A DNA stretch of 64,000 bases from Clavelina lepadiformis (GCF_947623445.1 NC_135248.1:14579820-14643819), one strand, 5' to 3'. Positions 22,100 to 35,101 are shown, counted from the first letter of the stretch. Numbers and translations are program-made. The notes: generated from the letters alone by a model not told the origin.

Positions 22100-25000
22100 A
22101 TGTCGAAACACGTGTATGCTGACGGACAGACTTACGAAACTAATCGGCGTAATTCACGAGATAAAAGACGTCGTAAGTGATGGATCGTTTTGCTCTTGCC
22201 AAAAATTTAAAAACGATCGCTGGTTCGCATTTTGTGTCTTCTCAAAAGTTTAATTTCAATCCTAAATATAATAGTTTTTGTTAAATATGATAAAATAAAT
22301 AAACTTAGAATTGATATTCATAGCATGATTTTTTTTTTTTAGAGACCAACGGTGTGAAAAACAGTGAAACTGAAAACTCGCCAAACACGTTCAAGCCAGA
22401 CGGCCAAAACGTAGGAAATGTAACATACCGTACTATTTTGTTGCATTTGTATTATTTTAGCTTTTTGGTGTTTATTACGAGAAAAAATGTTATTACAATT
22501 CAACGGCATCCTAAAGCAAAGAAATATTTACATTAACGATCATAAGAGAGCCTCAAGGGTCGATCAATACGTAAAACGATTAGATTATTAGAACATGGCG
22601 TGCATATGTCAGATGTGCCACATTTCTCCTGATCCAGCGTGTTACAACCCTTTACATTACGAAGTTATTTATTAGCATTGCAATAATTACGTTACAATTG
22701 TTTTTAGTAGTTGTTGATTTATTTTGAACATCAACACTTATCTCACATTTCAGAAAAGCGCAAAAGTTTTACCTCCTGACAGCAGAGAGAACACAAAACA
22801 ACAAAAATGGCAAAATTCACGGTTGACAAAAAGAACTCCGGAAAACGACGGTAAGAGATACAGCATTTGCTTCTATTTCTTATGAAACGAAAAAGAATTT
22901 AAATGACTTTAATTTTGACGTCACTGTAATGTTGAATCAACTTTAATGAGCGTTTGAATTTACCTGAGCAGTTGAGTGCCATCGCTAGCAGCTGTATTGG
23001 GTTACAATGGAGTACGTGTTGTAAACTAAACGCACATTCTGGTCACACTAACACACTGTTTGAGCTGACCCGTACACATCAGTACGAGTCAATACTTTCC
23101 TATTAAAAGGAAGGACAAATTCTTGACAGGATTAATGGTCGAGGGAGTAATAGCTAGTTTTCAAAAATGTCTATTTTCACCTTTAAGTGTTCAAATAACG
23201 ACTTAACAGCTTTTTGACACCAACACCAACATCTATGGACATGACGTTAGAAACCTCATGCTAGGATTTAAATTCATTGCTTATGTTGCATGTAGCCGCT
23301 GGTGTGTTGGATGGCGGGTTAGATGATGGATCAATTACATCTGACACGCAAGATCAAGCCACATCAGGGTCTGAAGTTCAAAGGACAAAAGAAGGTTTTA
23401 TGAGTTATTGCTCAATCATAAAAACATTGTTTGGTTGAGGTCTCTTGTTTAAAGTTAAAATGAAACACTTTTCAGCAAATGTTGTCAAGGAAGGATTCAA
23501 CAAACAACTGATTTCATACTTTGTTAAACTCGCCAAGAAGGATGAAGTAAGTCAGTTTGTCTTAATACTTCATTCGATCCCGGTCAATTTGGTTTCAAAG
23601 TCATGATATGACATCATTAGTGATCATGATTTTGCCACAAAAGAGCTTTAACCTTACAGTGACTTTAATTAGATTGACTTGAAATATGTTGACAAGTTAC
23701 TTCACGATGGAGCTGACATAAACTGCCGCGACAAACACGGACAAGGCCTGTTACATGAGGTAGACGATGTCTAGCAAGCACTTACCACTACCAGTAAAAT
23801 CTGTTGACATAAGTTTATATTTTGTTTCATAACAAACTCAACAGGTGGCAAGAAAATGGCCTCAGGACATTTTGGAGTTTCTGCTTGAACGTGGGGCGGA
23901 CATTGACATCAAAGACAGGTCAATTGGTTGAACTTTGTTTTTGATAAAAACGTAGTTTTGAATTTACATAAATTTGATCAGATGATGCACATTTTTTTAA
24001 AAGTAAATATGCGCAATAGTTCTGATATTAACGAATTCTAAAATATTAAGCAGAAAAGCAAAAACCAATCGTAAATTTTCTTTGTAACTAAATGCAAGAT
24101 GTCAAATAACAATAAAAGTTTTAAACATTTTCTCTAGCATTGATAGAATGTTTTTTCCTTCAGGTTACGCCGAACGCCTTTACACATCGCGGCTGCTGTG
24201 GATCGTCCAACAATGGTAGAACTGCTGATTGATGGAGGATGTAGGCGCATTTACTCTAGATAAGGATTCAAATTATCTCGTAACCTTATCGTCGTAAATG
24301 GTTACTGAATATCACTTCCTATACCTTAAGTTGAAAACAAAATTGAAGTATAAATGAAACGTCTTAAAACACGGACATTTACTGATTTCAGGCGACATAG
24401 AGGCGCAAACTACGGAATGTCAGACGCCATTGCATTATGCAGCACGATACGATGCTGCTTCGTCGTTAGAAGTCCTCTTAGCATATGAAGCGGAAATGGA
24501 AACGAAAGATCACAAAGGGAGGACGCCACTGTTTGTTGCTGCCGAATTAGGTTTGTATGACAATTACTTGAACATACAAATTTTCATCAACCTAAGCTTG
24601 TTCGTGTTCCCATGTTGGCGCACTTGCAAAATAATTGTAATTTGATTTTTTTAGTTAACTGACACGAAAGAGACTTGCAAATTATGGTATAAAAAAACTA
24701 AAATCGTCTAAATCAGGGACTTTTCTGGATGTCTCAATAACTACACATGAGTGGCTTATTCTTTTGCCGCAATGTTGGATGAATATGACAACCTGAATTT
24801 AATGCTTCAGTGATTAAAAATGATTTTGCAAAGTAAGTCTTAAATCTCCTGTTTGCAGATCGCAGCGTAGCAGCCAAATATCTTCTCGAAGAAGGTGCCG
24901 ATGCTTCTGTGATCAACAACTACAACCAACTTTGTTTAACCTTTATGATAATAAACATGGGCCCAGTGGTAAACTGTGTTTTTTTTTTGAAAAATGATTT

Positions 25001-28000
25001 TCATATTTTTTGTTTCCTCACAACGCTCTCATCCAGTTTATTCAAAAACAGTCCGTAATTGCTCTGGACCAATTTCATCACAAGGACAGGGCGAATAGGA
25101 AACAATATTTTCGTCTAAGTCGCCTTGAATCTGAAACTTGTCTGAAGCCAGAAAAGCAAGAAATCTTAAACCAGAAGAATAGGCCGAAGGCGGATACACT
25201 TGTGAAGCATCTTGGAGGTGATGAGACTAACGTGTAATGGCTCATCGTCGTTAATTTGTTTTTTTGAATGTAAAATAGTTTATTTTATATATACTATATG
25301 CACATGAAATCTATTCCAATTGATTTAAATAGGCTCGGGACCAAATTTGGCAAAGAACCCTGTGAGTAATGGAGGAAAAACTTTTGTGTTTTCTATGTCG
25401 TAACATTTCAGTCATTAATAAATAGTTTAAATAAATTGCAGTACTGGCACATAATGGACAAACTGTAATTTTTCTACAGCTTGAAGTAATTGTACAGTAC
25501 AGACAGCTTGAATTAATCATGCATCCAGTGATTAAAAGATTGATTGACGTGAAATGGGAGCAATTTGGAAGGTAATGCAGACAACGCCATTAAAGGCATG
25601 TTTTTAAGAATATGGTCCAGACATTGTGGTTTCAAATTAATTTAGAAGGAAAAAAACTGCTTTGTAAAAGACGAAAGAACTAAAAAAGTGATAAACATAC
25701 TGAGCAGCAATATTTAGACTTGTAGTTCAGCATAGATTCTTTGACTATTAACACAACAACAACGCACCTGAATGCAAAACGTTTTTATCTGAATCATTTT
25801 GTGAATGTTTGTTTTTCCGTTTAATTTTCCTGAATATGTTTTCAATACGTCTTTATTTTGTATAGGTCTACATAAGACGAGACGTTTCTGTTATTTTTAC
25901 AGGAGAACAGCAATCATTCATCTTGTTCAGAATTTCGTTTTCAACCTAATCTGGACCATACTAGGTGTAGGTGTGCCTTGGTATGTGCGGAACCAATACA
26001 ACTTCCCCCAGGTCTGTTACACACTTTTTTAAATTTCACCACGTTTAGAAATTTTTCGGATGACGATTTCTTTGATGTAAATTAACCAACTTTTCTAAGT
26101 GTTTCCTTGATGACGTCAATAATGACCATTGTGACTTGTGCTTTCAGGATGCGTGGAGGGTGGTGCTTCTGGTGCTGGGATGTTGCATGACCCTTTATTT
26201 TGTTGTTCTTGAAATAAAAGAAATCGTCTTGGCCAATTCGAAATTTGTTGATTGGCAGAAATGGCGGAAAGAACAAATAAAACATGACATAAGGCTTTGT
26301 CACCCGACGTGGAAAAAGGTTAACTAACTCAATCTCGAATAAGATTAGGCTAAATGGGGCAAGTTTGTGTGCTGAAAATCATCATAATAATTGTATTAAG
26401 ACTCTTTACATGAAGAAGTTTGTGCGCTTAGGAAAAAGAATACTTGAAACAACAGAAAGAGAAAGTTAAAAAAGCATCACCATCTTACTTCAAGGATTCC
26501 TGGAATTATTTCGATTGGGCAGTTTACTCCCTCATTTCCCTTGTCGTGGTATAGTTTTAATTACGTCACGAAATTATCAATTATAAATCTATTAGGTATT
26601 TAATTACATTCGTGATGTTTGAATTAATTTCAGTCAAAGTATACCATGGCAAAAATAGATTCTCGTCACAGAATAACTTTGTTTTTTTTTTATAGATAAC
26701 TCATGTGATTGACGTAGTGTTATCTGTTTCCAACCCCACCTCACCATGTTGTAATGCCGATGGACCCGCTGTCAGCTGCTTTGTTAACTCTTGTTCTACC
26801 GGATTCGTGAATAACCAGAGCCTGACCACATGGAACAATCGAATCTTCGTCATCACCATTATCTTGCTCTGGCTTCGACTCATGAAGTTTACCAGAGCAT
26901 TTCGGTGAAGCTGTTTATTACGAAAAATCTAGTTCTAGTCCATTCTAGTTTTAGTTGGCTTGCTGGTGCAACCATTAAAACATTGGCTTACTTTTGTGCT
27001 CTTTTCAAATTAGTAAAAATTTCCTTTCAGATTTTTCGGTCCATTCATTGTGATGTTGGGAAAAATAACTTGGGACATCCTGCGTTTCGTCTACTTATAC
27101 CTGGAGTTCTACATCCCTTATGCCTGTGCTTTCTGGATGATATTTGGTGAGTTGCACAATTTTAGTTTATTGTGATCGGTTAATTATTATGCAATGTCCT
27201 AAGAAATATTTTCTTGCAATTAGACATAAATTTGATTTATCAATTGGTTAGCACTACGCATAAGATTTGTTTCAAAAACTAGGCAATATTGAAAGCATAC
27301 CGAGCATGTTCACTGTGGACCAAATGCTCTTCTCATTGTACCGGATAACACTGGTTGACGATTATCAGTTTGATGAGATGCGCGCGTTCGATGTGGTCAT
27401 GGCGTACATTTTGATTGGAACATTCCTGGGGATCTCCGCTATCCTTTGCATCAACCTATTTATAGCACTTTTGTCCGACACGTTTCAAAGGTGACTATGA
27501 TAATATTGGAGTTGTTGGCAAAGCTTCGCGAAATTAGTGGATAACTTTTTTTATTCCGATGAATTTCTCCAGAGTGTATGACAATGCAAAAGCAAACGCA
27601 TTTATGCAACAGGCTTCGTTGCTGCTTAGTATTGAAGAGAATCTTGGAAAGGCTAAACAGGAATACACAAAGTACTACTACTAGTGTTGTTTTGTAGTTT
27701 TACAGCTAAAAATCGAATGGTTTTCATTAACTTGCTGAATATTGACAGCAGTCCTATACGCAGGCTTGTCCATGGGACATTTTTTTCTGTCCCATCCCAT
27801 CCCATCCCATAGCAATTCATGCCTGTCCCATCCCATCCCATCCCATGCCATCCCATCAAAATACAATTCAATAAATGTTATTAAATTTATGGAAATTTAA
27901 GTCTAATGTCTATTAGAATTGACTAAGGTACCTGTACCGAATAAGGCCCACCTAACATTTTTTTGAAAATAACTCAAGAACCATAAATGAGAATAAACTG

Positions 28001-30666
28001 AAAAATCGTATTCTATTAGTGAGGGTATATGACTACAACATATTAAAACCACAATACCTGACAACCCCCCAAAAAATTTTTATAAAGAAATTAAAAATTC
28101 CAAAAAATGGGCCTTATTAGGAGCATAGGCTCCTAATAAGGCCCACCAATTTTGGGAGTATTTTGATTCAAAACATAGTAATAGACAACATATAACATTA
28201 TTAGAAATTTCACATTTTAAGTTGTACAAACATTTAAAAAGATTCCACTAGGCGCATCAAAGTAACTGCAACAATTTGCCAACTGATGACTGGAACCACT
28301 CTTGAAGTCTGGACATCAATTAGCCAAGCATCTTGTATGGGCCTTATTAAACGCATGTGGCATCCACGAAAAAAATGTCACATTTTTATCATCAGAAAAA
28401 TTTTAGCAAAAAAAAGTGCATTATCCTTTTCAATACTAAGTTGGTTGTTACATGAAAACTTCAGCCGGCTGACAACAGTTCATTTAACCGGCCAAATTCT
28501 CACTTACTTTTTTTCTAAATTAACAAAACCACCTTAACTGCAAATATCAAATTTTTGTTGTGCTCTAGCGAATCGGTTGATCACGTGACAAGGATGAAAT
28601 CTGGTAAACCATCATGAATTTATATTAGTTTTTATGTAGGGACAAAATCTTTCATTTATTTGCACGGGTTTGCGAAATATGAGCAATGGGCCTTATTAGG
28701 GACCGGGCCTTATTCGGTACAGGTACCTTACATGTACAAAGAGAGATACAAAACGACAAAATTTATTGACTTTGTTAACTTTAAAGTTCAGAAAAGTTGT
28801 CTATCTATGACAATTTATTATCATTGGTACTCATATTCCGAGTCACTGTGCTCATTTAGCAAATTTTCAATGCCATGGGAATTGCAATTCGTGCTGTCCC
28901 ATCCCATCCCATTCCATGGGACATTTCCCATGGGATTCCCGTGGTAATCCCATTCCCATGGACAAGCCTGCCTATACGACTTAATATTGGCTACCACCAT
29001 TTTAATGGAAAAATTTGTAAATTTGAAGTTATTTTTGGAAGTGTTTTGTTAACATAACTTCAATTTTATAAAGTAATAATCTAAACCTTCCTATTATTCT
29101 AAATCTAACTCCAATTAATCACTATCTGCCTTTGGCATACCCATTCTCCTAAGCTAACCGCCTGTCTTTAACATCGAGCTGCACTACCTACATACGGTGA
29201 GTCACTCTGTTTTGTAACGTATCAAAATTTTCTCAGGCATATTGACGAAAACTGCAATCCAGAATCAAAGTATTATGACGATGACCTTACCATCGAGCAA
29301 GGATCTGATCTAAAGAAGGTCACGATTCAGATAAAGGAACAAATGAACGAATTGCTGACGTACGTACGCAAGGCGGAAACTGAGGAGAGGCATGCGGTAA
29401 GCTTCAATAGCAAACTGTATAAGCGTATTCATTGCAACTGCCCTTGTTCTTTTACTGGCCACTTAGAAAGCTTATTCCAGGAATAAAACCTTAACTTTTT
29501 GGTCACCAGTGTTGTGTAAAGCCGTCTTTAGTTTTAAGTTTGATCTCAATTCACTTATTTTGTTGTTAGTAAACTTATTTTCTTTCATTAATGCCTTGGT
29601 GTTGAGTAGTTTTACCTTTGAGTTTATATTCCACTTAAACGTTCCTTTGGCTATAATTCAACCTTCAAGAAGTGTTAATAATTTACAGGGATTAAGGAGA
29701 CTCGAAACCAAGATGAATAAAGCCGTGACATATGTTGGTAAGTTAACTTTGCAAGTTTTGCAAACACTTTCTTTATTCACTGAGCATATGATTGGCATTG
29801 GTTAATGCAAAACTCAAACCACCGGCAATAACTATGCAAGCTGTTGTTCTTTTCAGACGGTCCGATGTCTAATAAAGACATCAATAAACTATTTTCAAGA
29901 ATGGACAAACTCTTTCATAAAATGAATGTGATGTCATCTAAGTTGAAGGCACTGCAGGTGTGAACAGTGTTTACAGTTATGCGCACTTTTTGATCTTATA
30001 TGAATATTTGTGCATCTTCCATTGAATAACAATTAGATACACAAACATCAGTTATCTTTCACATAGACGCGCTGTGCAGCTTATACAATTAAGTGTTTAC
30101 TGATGAATGTTATTTTGATTTTAATTTTGGAGCTTGCTCAGATACAGACAAGGTCTCAGCAAAGAAGCCTTAGAGAATTAAGAGTAGGAGCGTTTGAAGA
30201 TTATTCAGAAGAACATTTGGAAAGGTTGCCAGCTAGGTAACACAAAAACATGAACTGCCACGTATACTTCTGGGGAAAATAACCAGTTATAGGTTTAATC
30301 AAACGTTTACAAGACCTCACTTTTATTTGTTTGTTGTAGCAGCAGCATAACTGTGCAATTGCCACAATTTATTGGCTTTCAATTACCTTTTATTGTCCTT
30401 TTTTTTCTTTAAGCCGAATAATAATGAGCAAAACCACGGAAATCGTTGTCATCAAGTCAAAAATGACGGTCAATAAATAGGAAGCAAACTGAAAAGGTCT
30501 TACTCGAATTACGTTGTTTCTTGTTAACATTAGGTTGTTCTCAGCACCTTCCGATAGGCTAAGCTTCGTATCTGAACAAGCTTTGTATCCCAACCCTGCT
30601 GATGCTTTTATTCCGAACTCATTACCATCATTGATTAGGACCAGGTTAGTAAGCGATAGTTATTAA
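22100..30666 (+). CDS. Ankyrin-repeat TRP (TRPA-like) cation channel, ~24 exons
   Basis: Exons: 22100-22172, 22343-22410, 22754-22850, 23296-23394, 23476-23546, 23673-23759, 23845-23918, 24164-24240, 24392-24550, 24859-24968, 25037-25231, 25480-25571, 25903-26011, 26148-26318, 26432-26548, 26696-26904, 27031-27146, 27283-27490, 27573-27671, 29237-29396, 29689-29737, 29857-29957, 30142-30236, 30534-30666. All phases agree, giving 922 aa. A Ser/Thr-rich N-terminus precedes 4-5 ankyrin repeats (residues ~136-305: LLHDGADINCRDKHG, LLERGADIDIKDR, TPLHIAA, TPLHYAARYDA, TPLFVAAEL). Then comes a HPVIKRLIDVKW linker and six membrane segments (S1 from ~400; S4 ILLWLRLMKFTRAFR; pore helix MLFSLYRITLVDD; S6 GTFLGISAILCINLF). 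The tail is a likely coiled coil (744-880). It is a plasma-membrane cation channel by family. Few repeats compared with TRPA1 (~16); subfamily unsure. The end is uncertain: the last exon could instead splice at 30644 to 30732-30828 or 33038-33113. Confidence 0.88.
27761..28970. mobile_element. hAT-type non-autonomous element in a TRP-channel intron
   Basis: The inverted ends read CAGGCTTGTCCATGGGA (left) and its reverse complement (right). An 8-bp target duplication, CCTATACG, flanks it at 27753-27760 and 28971-28978. Just inside each end are runs of tcccatccca. No transposase frame is present, so it moved by borrowed enzyme. It lies in the intron between exons 27573-27671 and 29237-29396 and is itself interrupted by a second element. 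Confidence 0.92.
27926..28728. mobile_element. TA-flanked inverted-repeat element nested in the hAT element
   Basis: Its ends are exact inverted copies of 24 bases beginning AGGTACCTGTACCG, flanked by TA on both sides (27924-27925, 28729-28730), as for Tc1/mariner-type insertion. The motif gggccttatta or its complement recurs about six times inside, including a hairpin pair around 28108-28143. There is no coding capacity. The flanking hAT sequence continues on both sides, so this is the younger insertion. Confidence 0.85.
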
Positions 30667-30828
30667 ACTAGTCTTTAAAATTGTAGATTTTCTTCAATGC
30701 CGCTTATACATTGTGTCAAATGTCTTGATAGGAATTTACGTATAACTCCGTATCAACAGCTCGTGGCCAGTATTCTTCTAACTAACCCATACTTTTGCGG
30801 CTTGAGCACGCTTTTGTTTTTAACTTGA

Positions 30829-31984
30829 TATTTTTACTTAATCAGTCTAAGTTTAACGAATTATTCACTAAGTTTTTAATCGCGCTTTTGCTTGAAAACA
30901 TAGACCTTCACTACCCCACGTTCAATCAATTCAGTTGCCAGGGACAACCGAAGAAGATTAATGATGCCGGTTCGATATGGTTCAAAGACTGCGATAGACA
31001 TCTAATTTTAGAGATAATTGTGCCATTGCGCTCTACAGTATGTTGCTGTAAAATATCAAGTAAAATCTTTAAGTGAGTTAAAGTGTCAGTTATTTGCTAT
31101 TGCACATGGTTGTTTCTATCACAGCAAGTTTTTCGAATTTTCTTTCGACTATTTACATTTAAAGCATTTAAGATATTAATGTACATGCGTGTAAGCACAT
31201 GCTAGACCTGTTTTTCTACATGACTTTTTGTATTATCCAAGACAACCTACAGACCAGTGTTAATTATCATTTTACGTAGAATTCATATTGATTTCAACAT
31301 CACGATATTCAATATCGATTACAACGGTAGTCTGTTTCGTTATTGCTTGTACGTAGGTATCTAAACACTGTGTTAATTTTCTTGATACTGATTATTATTT
31401 TGTAATTGTTTTGTTGTCACTGTGGTTTGGCGCTTGTTGAATAAACACTGATCTGTGTGTCCCTGACATGGGTGCAAGATCGTGAAAATTGCTTCCTTTG
31501 ATTAGAAAATTAGATAGAGTTACAAAACTAGTTGTACCTTAGCCTACCAAGTTAGTAGAAAAAGCGAAACGGTAAGCTATTATGTGCTAGCAACAACATT
31601 ATCTACATACCATATCATAGTACATCTAGTATCCTTTAGCGGTTACGCAGATTGCGTGTTAACTTTTGTTAAAATTCCTCGCAACCAGTCTCGGATTCAC
31701 TGCGGCAACTTACTAAGCTATGCAATAACTGCGTTTAAGTCTCCGGCACGTTGTAGAATAAAAACGCTTGATACAAGCTGCTGTATACAGGTGTCAGAGT
31801 GGTTAAGTCCAAAGTATCATGTTTAAGGTAGGAGAGTGCACGATTCTTCACTTGTGCTGCATACATAGTTATAAGATGGATAGCTGTATTAAAAAGTAGA
31901 ACTACTTGATACAAACAGCTAGTTTTTCACAGTAATACCTTCAAGTAAAATGCTAAAAATATTATCAAACAAATGTTAATTGCA
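30829..31984. other. Probable 3' UTR and downstream spacer of the channel gene
   Basis: An AATAAA at 31440-31445 is a plausible polyadenylation signal for the channel gene. A tRNA A-box-like tgtcagagtggttaag sits at about 31791-31806. No further gene is supported. Confidence 0.4.
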
Positions 31985-32176
31985 TTAGTCTGTAGAGAGT
32001 AATCGTATCCCGCACAACGACAAGGGTGAACTGTCCGCAGGCGGCGTCGGTTTCGACTTAAAGTTCTCCAGTTTCAATCCCACTTTGACTTGCGATGCAT
32101 TGATTAAAATATCAGAGTTGAAACGGCCCAAGGCTGGCGGAGAGCTCACGCTAACTTCTGTTTCTTTAAATTTCAT
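31985..32176 (-). CDS. Possible last exon of an unknown minus-strand gene
   Basis: The frame starting MKFKETEVSVSSPPALGRF and ending in LSLCGIRLLSTD has even composition and codon use. It continues upstream to an acceptor-like ctttaag near 32195. I know no family for it. No partner exon is convincing, and it lies inside a possible long terminal intron of the plus-strand channel gene. Could be spurious. Confidence 0.28.
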   Translation of the reverse strand: MKFKETEVSVSSPPALGRFNSDILINASQVKVGLKLENFKSKPTPPADSSPLSLCGIRLLSTD

Positions 32177-32225
32177 GCTGGTTTTGGTTCTTTTCTGCTT
32201 AAAGTCAGGTAAGGTTTTGATTTCT

Positions 32226-32345
32226 CTGCAAGTTATTAAGACCAGTTATTAAGTGAGTTACTAAGTAAGTTATTAAGTTAGTTAGTTAGTTACCAGTTAT
32301 TAAGTTACTAGACCATATTTTGTTTTGTTACAACAACAACAACAA
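32226..32345 (+). repeat. Simple-sequence tract, (agttattaagt)-like plus (caa)n
   Basis: Imperfect repeats of agttattaag and gttagttagtta, followed by a short (caa)5 run ending near 32345. Confidence 0.85.
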
Positions 32346-32353
32346 CGTAAAGG

Positions 32354-32611
32354 TTACATCATGCCATACATTTCGTGCGTTCTAGTCTGGCCTTTGACTG
32401 GAATCAAATCGTAGAAGTCTTCATCGTAAATTGGCAATTCAGCTTGCCAGTAGTCGGCCGGAGCAACCAGATTCAAGCGCCGGTATAAACGTCTTACTTG
32501 TCGGGTATCTTGTCTTAGGTAATGATGAGACTCTTCCAAGTCTTCCAAAGTGTCCTTTAACAATGTGATAAATATTTTATGCTTATAAACCTCACTGCCA
32601 GGACCAGTCAA
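32354..32611 (-). CDS. Possible last exon of an unknown minus-strand gene (basic/acidic)
   Basis: After a possible acceptor (ggtcctggcag, exon from 32592) the frame reads EVYKHKIFITLLKDTLEDLEE, SHHYLRQDTRQVRRLYRRLN, LVAPADYWQAELPIYDED, DLIPVKGQTRTHEMYGMM and a stop at 32354. The composition is that of a real protein: an amphipathic, Arg-rich helix and then an acidic Tyr-rich tail. I do not recognise the family. No upstream exon is clear within 33-34 kb. Confidence 0.38.
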   Translation of the reverse strand: MTGPGSEVYKHKIFITLLKDTLEDLEESHHYLRQDTRQVRRLYRRLNLVAPADYWQAELPIYDEDFYDLIPVKGQTRTHEMYGMM

Positions 32612-34080
32612 GGTTCATGTTGTAATCAGCAATGTAACGGTGCTAATTAGTTATTGTTATGTACTGTAGTTATTCCTTCAATTCCACTACGTATGGCAAG
32701 GTATAAAGTGATGGGATTCCGAGGTTTTGTGAGTTTCTTCAGTTAATTCATTGTTAAAATCGTTCAGATAATATTAAAAAAAGACTTAGACTATATTTAA
32801 ATAGTCCTTGTGAACCCTGTTTGTTACATATCGTTCGTGCTACAAATTATTGCTTGTGGCAAATTCAATTTCAGCCCGTTTGCTCTGTCTAGCGTTTAAT
32901 ATTGAACCGGCAGTGACGAATTTAATTTGAGATGGTTGATTGTAAGAGTTAGGTTAACCATATTGACTTTATTTAAACCTTAAATTGCTGCTAATACTAA
33001 TTAATAATATTCAATATCACTTTGTATACCCATGCAGTACCTCTATGTCTCCACGAAGACCGTACATCTTCCGTGATAATGTGCTTCCAGTTACAGACAT
33101 GACGCTTGATTGACATACACCTACAACACTTACAACTCTAATAATGTTAACTGTCGATGTTTCTAACTGGTCCGTGAAAAACTTTTGCTTTTACGTCTGA
33201 GCAGAACTGTTCTACTAGTTAGACATCGCCAGCTTAACTTTCTTGTTGAATATACTTTGAAAGATTTTCCTGGAAATGTTCACAGCTGAGTCGTCGCCAG
33301 CCACTTGTTTCATTGATTGTTTTTATTGAAACAATTGTTAACTTGTAACCGGAGATTTTTGAAAGGGTTTTTATAGGCCTCGTAGTTTGTATTATGACAC
33401 ATTCCTCGTTTGTGTTCGTATAGAATTTCTCCAAAACTTTCTTTTCTGACTGGCTTAAAAAACAATTTTTCACTGATCATCTGCCGTACGTTTAGTTTAT
33501 TAGGCTAAGCTTTATTTTTCGCGAACATACTGTTTTTACTCCATTGCATAAGCCGCAGTTTATGTAGAACTTTGCATCGTCATTTTCGGGCTTACTTTCA
33601 AGGGCGGCTCACTGTAGATGCGTAAGTTCCATTAATCATTACTTGCGGCTTGCATTACATTAGACTGATTAGATCATTCATTACATGCGGCTACTGTTGT
33701 TTTCACTTAAACATGTTGAACACTGCAAGGGTGTCTATTTCCTAATTTTCTAATAATTTTTAAAATACCAAAAATGTGGATACATGGAATAAAATCAGAA
33801 GAAAAAACATTCGAAGATTCACTAAACCATGTAACGTTATTTATTGGAACGTTTAAAGCTGGGTCAAGACAGGTCAAAATTGTCGGAGAGACGGGGGAAC
33901 ACCTGACACTACCGGATGACTCCGCCACTATAAGCTAACGACAGTGTCAGTTGTATAGTTGTTTTACTCGAAACTCGAATAAAACATAACTTTGATTTCT
34001 AAAATCGTTTGTACGTTACCGGTACCAAGGTGACGAAAAGTCGTCATGCTTCCGGTTAAACGAAGGTTTTTCGCTTGTCA
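32612..34080. other. Spacer; possible alternative final exon of the channel at 33038-33113
   Basis: After an acceptor (acccatgcag) at 33037, the frame in the phase left by channel donor 30644 reads STSMSPRRPYIFRDNVLP and ends VTDMTLD at TGA 33111-33113. This is a plausible C-terminus, but the 2.4-kb intron is longer than others in the gene. Nothing else was recognised. Confidence 0.3.
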
Positions 34081-34902
34081 TCGTTTATGTGCAAGTCATT
34101 CAGCCTTTTTCATATATTTGGCGGTGTTCATTTTTACAATTGTTGTAATGGCTTAGTTCGGGACATTTACCTAAACCGAGAATGGTTTAAATCATTGAGA
34201 GTTCTAAAGGACAATAAAATAATAAAAACATTAACATCAAAGTGTAAGCACTTTAAAATGACCAAGTTATTGGCAGGTTACGTTGTTCTAATGAAATGGC
34301 TGGTTAGGAGAAAATACACACAAACATCCTTACAGGTCAAATTATGATAAAATCAAAGATATAAAAGTTACAGTTAACTTAGGTGGTTGATCAACGACAT
34401 TCTTATATTCGGATTTAATTTTTGTTTAACCTAAAGACGAGTTATTCACTTTTAGATTCCGATGCGAAATCAACTTAATAGGAAAGAAACTTCAAAAACT
34501 TACTTTTTGAATCAAACTCCTTCGCCGGTTTCTTACACTTGCAAGTCCAGCATCCGTTGTCGTCTCTTTCACGGTTTTTACTTTTACACCTCAATTTGCA
34601 TTGCCGTTTGGGGCATTTACCTAAGAAAACATTTATTTAAATCAAAACGATTAATTGCAAGATAGAAAAAAGTATTGACGTCATGCGGTAAGTGATCTAT
34701 AGCAAGCCATGGATTGATTTTGCACCATCACTTCGTCAAAGATAAAGTGAGATGGAGAAAATTCATAATTATTGAAAACAAGTCAATGCTAGATTGTGCA
34801 GCGTTCTTGAATTAGTTAAAACTAATTAATCACAAACTTACGTGCTTCTGTGTTCACCAAAGCGATGATAAGAATGGCCACGACGTAATATTGCATACGC
34901 AT
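34081..34902 (-). pseudogene. Decaying divergent copy of the astacin gene 5' exons
   Basis: Exon 1 (34902-34842) encodes MRMQYYVVAILIIALVNTEA, one residue different from the intact gene. Exon 2 (34620-34504, the same 117 nt) still encodes the first antistasin-like module with all six Cys and a good donor. Exon 3 (about 34178-34081) reads GLGKCPELSHYNNCKNEH then KG*MTC: the codon of its fourth Cys is TGA, another Cys is lost, and a TAA follows. No astacin, kringle or TSP1 exon follows. It could at most make a short secreted one-module peptide by reading past exon 2; most likely it is a relic of an inverted duplication. Confidence 0.78.
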
Positions 34903-35093
34903 GGTGAATTCAAGAGCAATTCCTATGACTAGGCCTACTCTCTGCAATTAAAACAAAATTTTAGAAGATAAAGAAACGTGGTTTCCTATATCCCCTAATA
35001 CTCAAACAATCTAAACAAGAGCGCACTCGCTTCTCGTTCCTTGCTTTCCCCAGGTCGGGTCTTTGCAGTCTGCCACATCATATCGTTCCTTCC

Positions 35094-35101
35094 TATTTAT
35101 A
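35094..35101 (-). promoter_or_regulatory. TATA box of the left (pseudogene) copy
   Basis: TATAAATA on the minus strand, 192 bp upstream of ATG 34902, at the position matching the TATA of the right copy. The surrounding sequence is conserved between arms. Confidence 0.6.

Noticed and set aside
27653-27871. Met/Gly/Trp-rich minus-strand frames (GWDGT repeats)
   Set aside because: Translation of the tcccatccca simple repeats at the end of the hAT-type element.
33234-33473. 79-codon minus-strand frame
   Set aside because: No family resemblance, no splice context and ordinary length for chance in AT-rich DNA.
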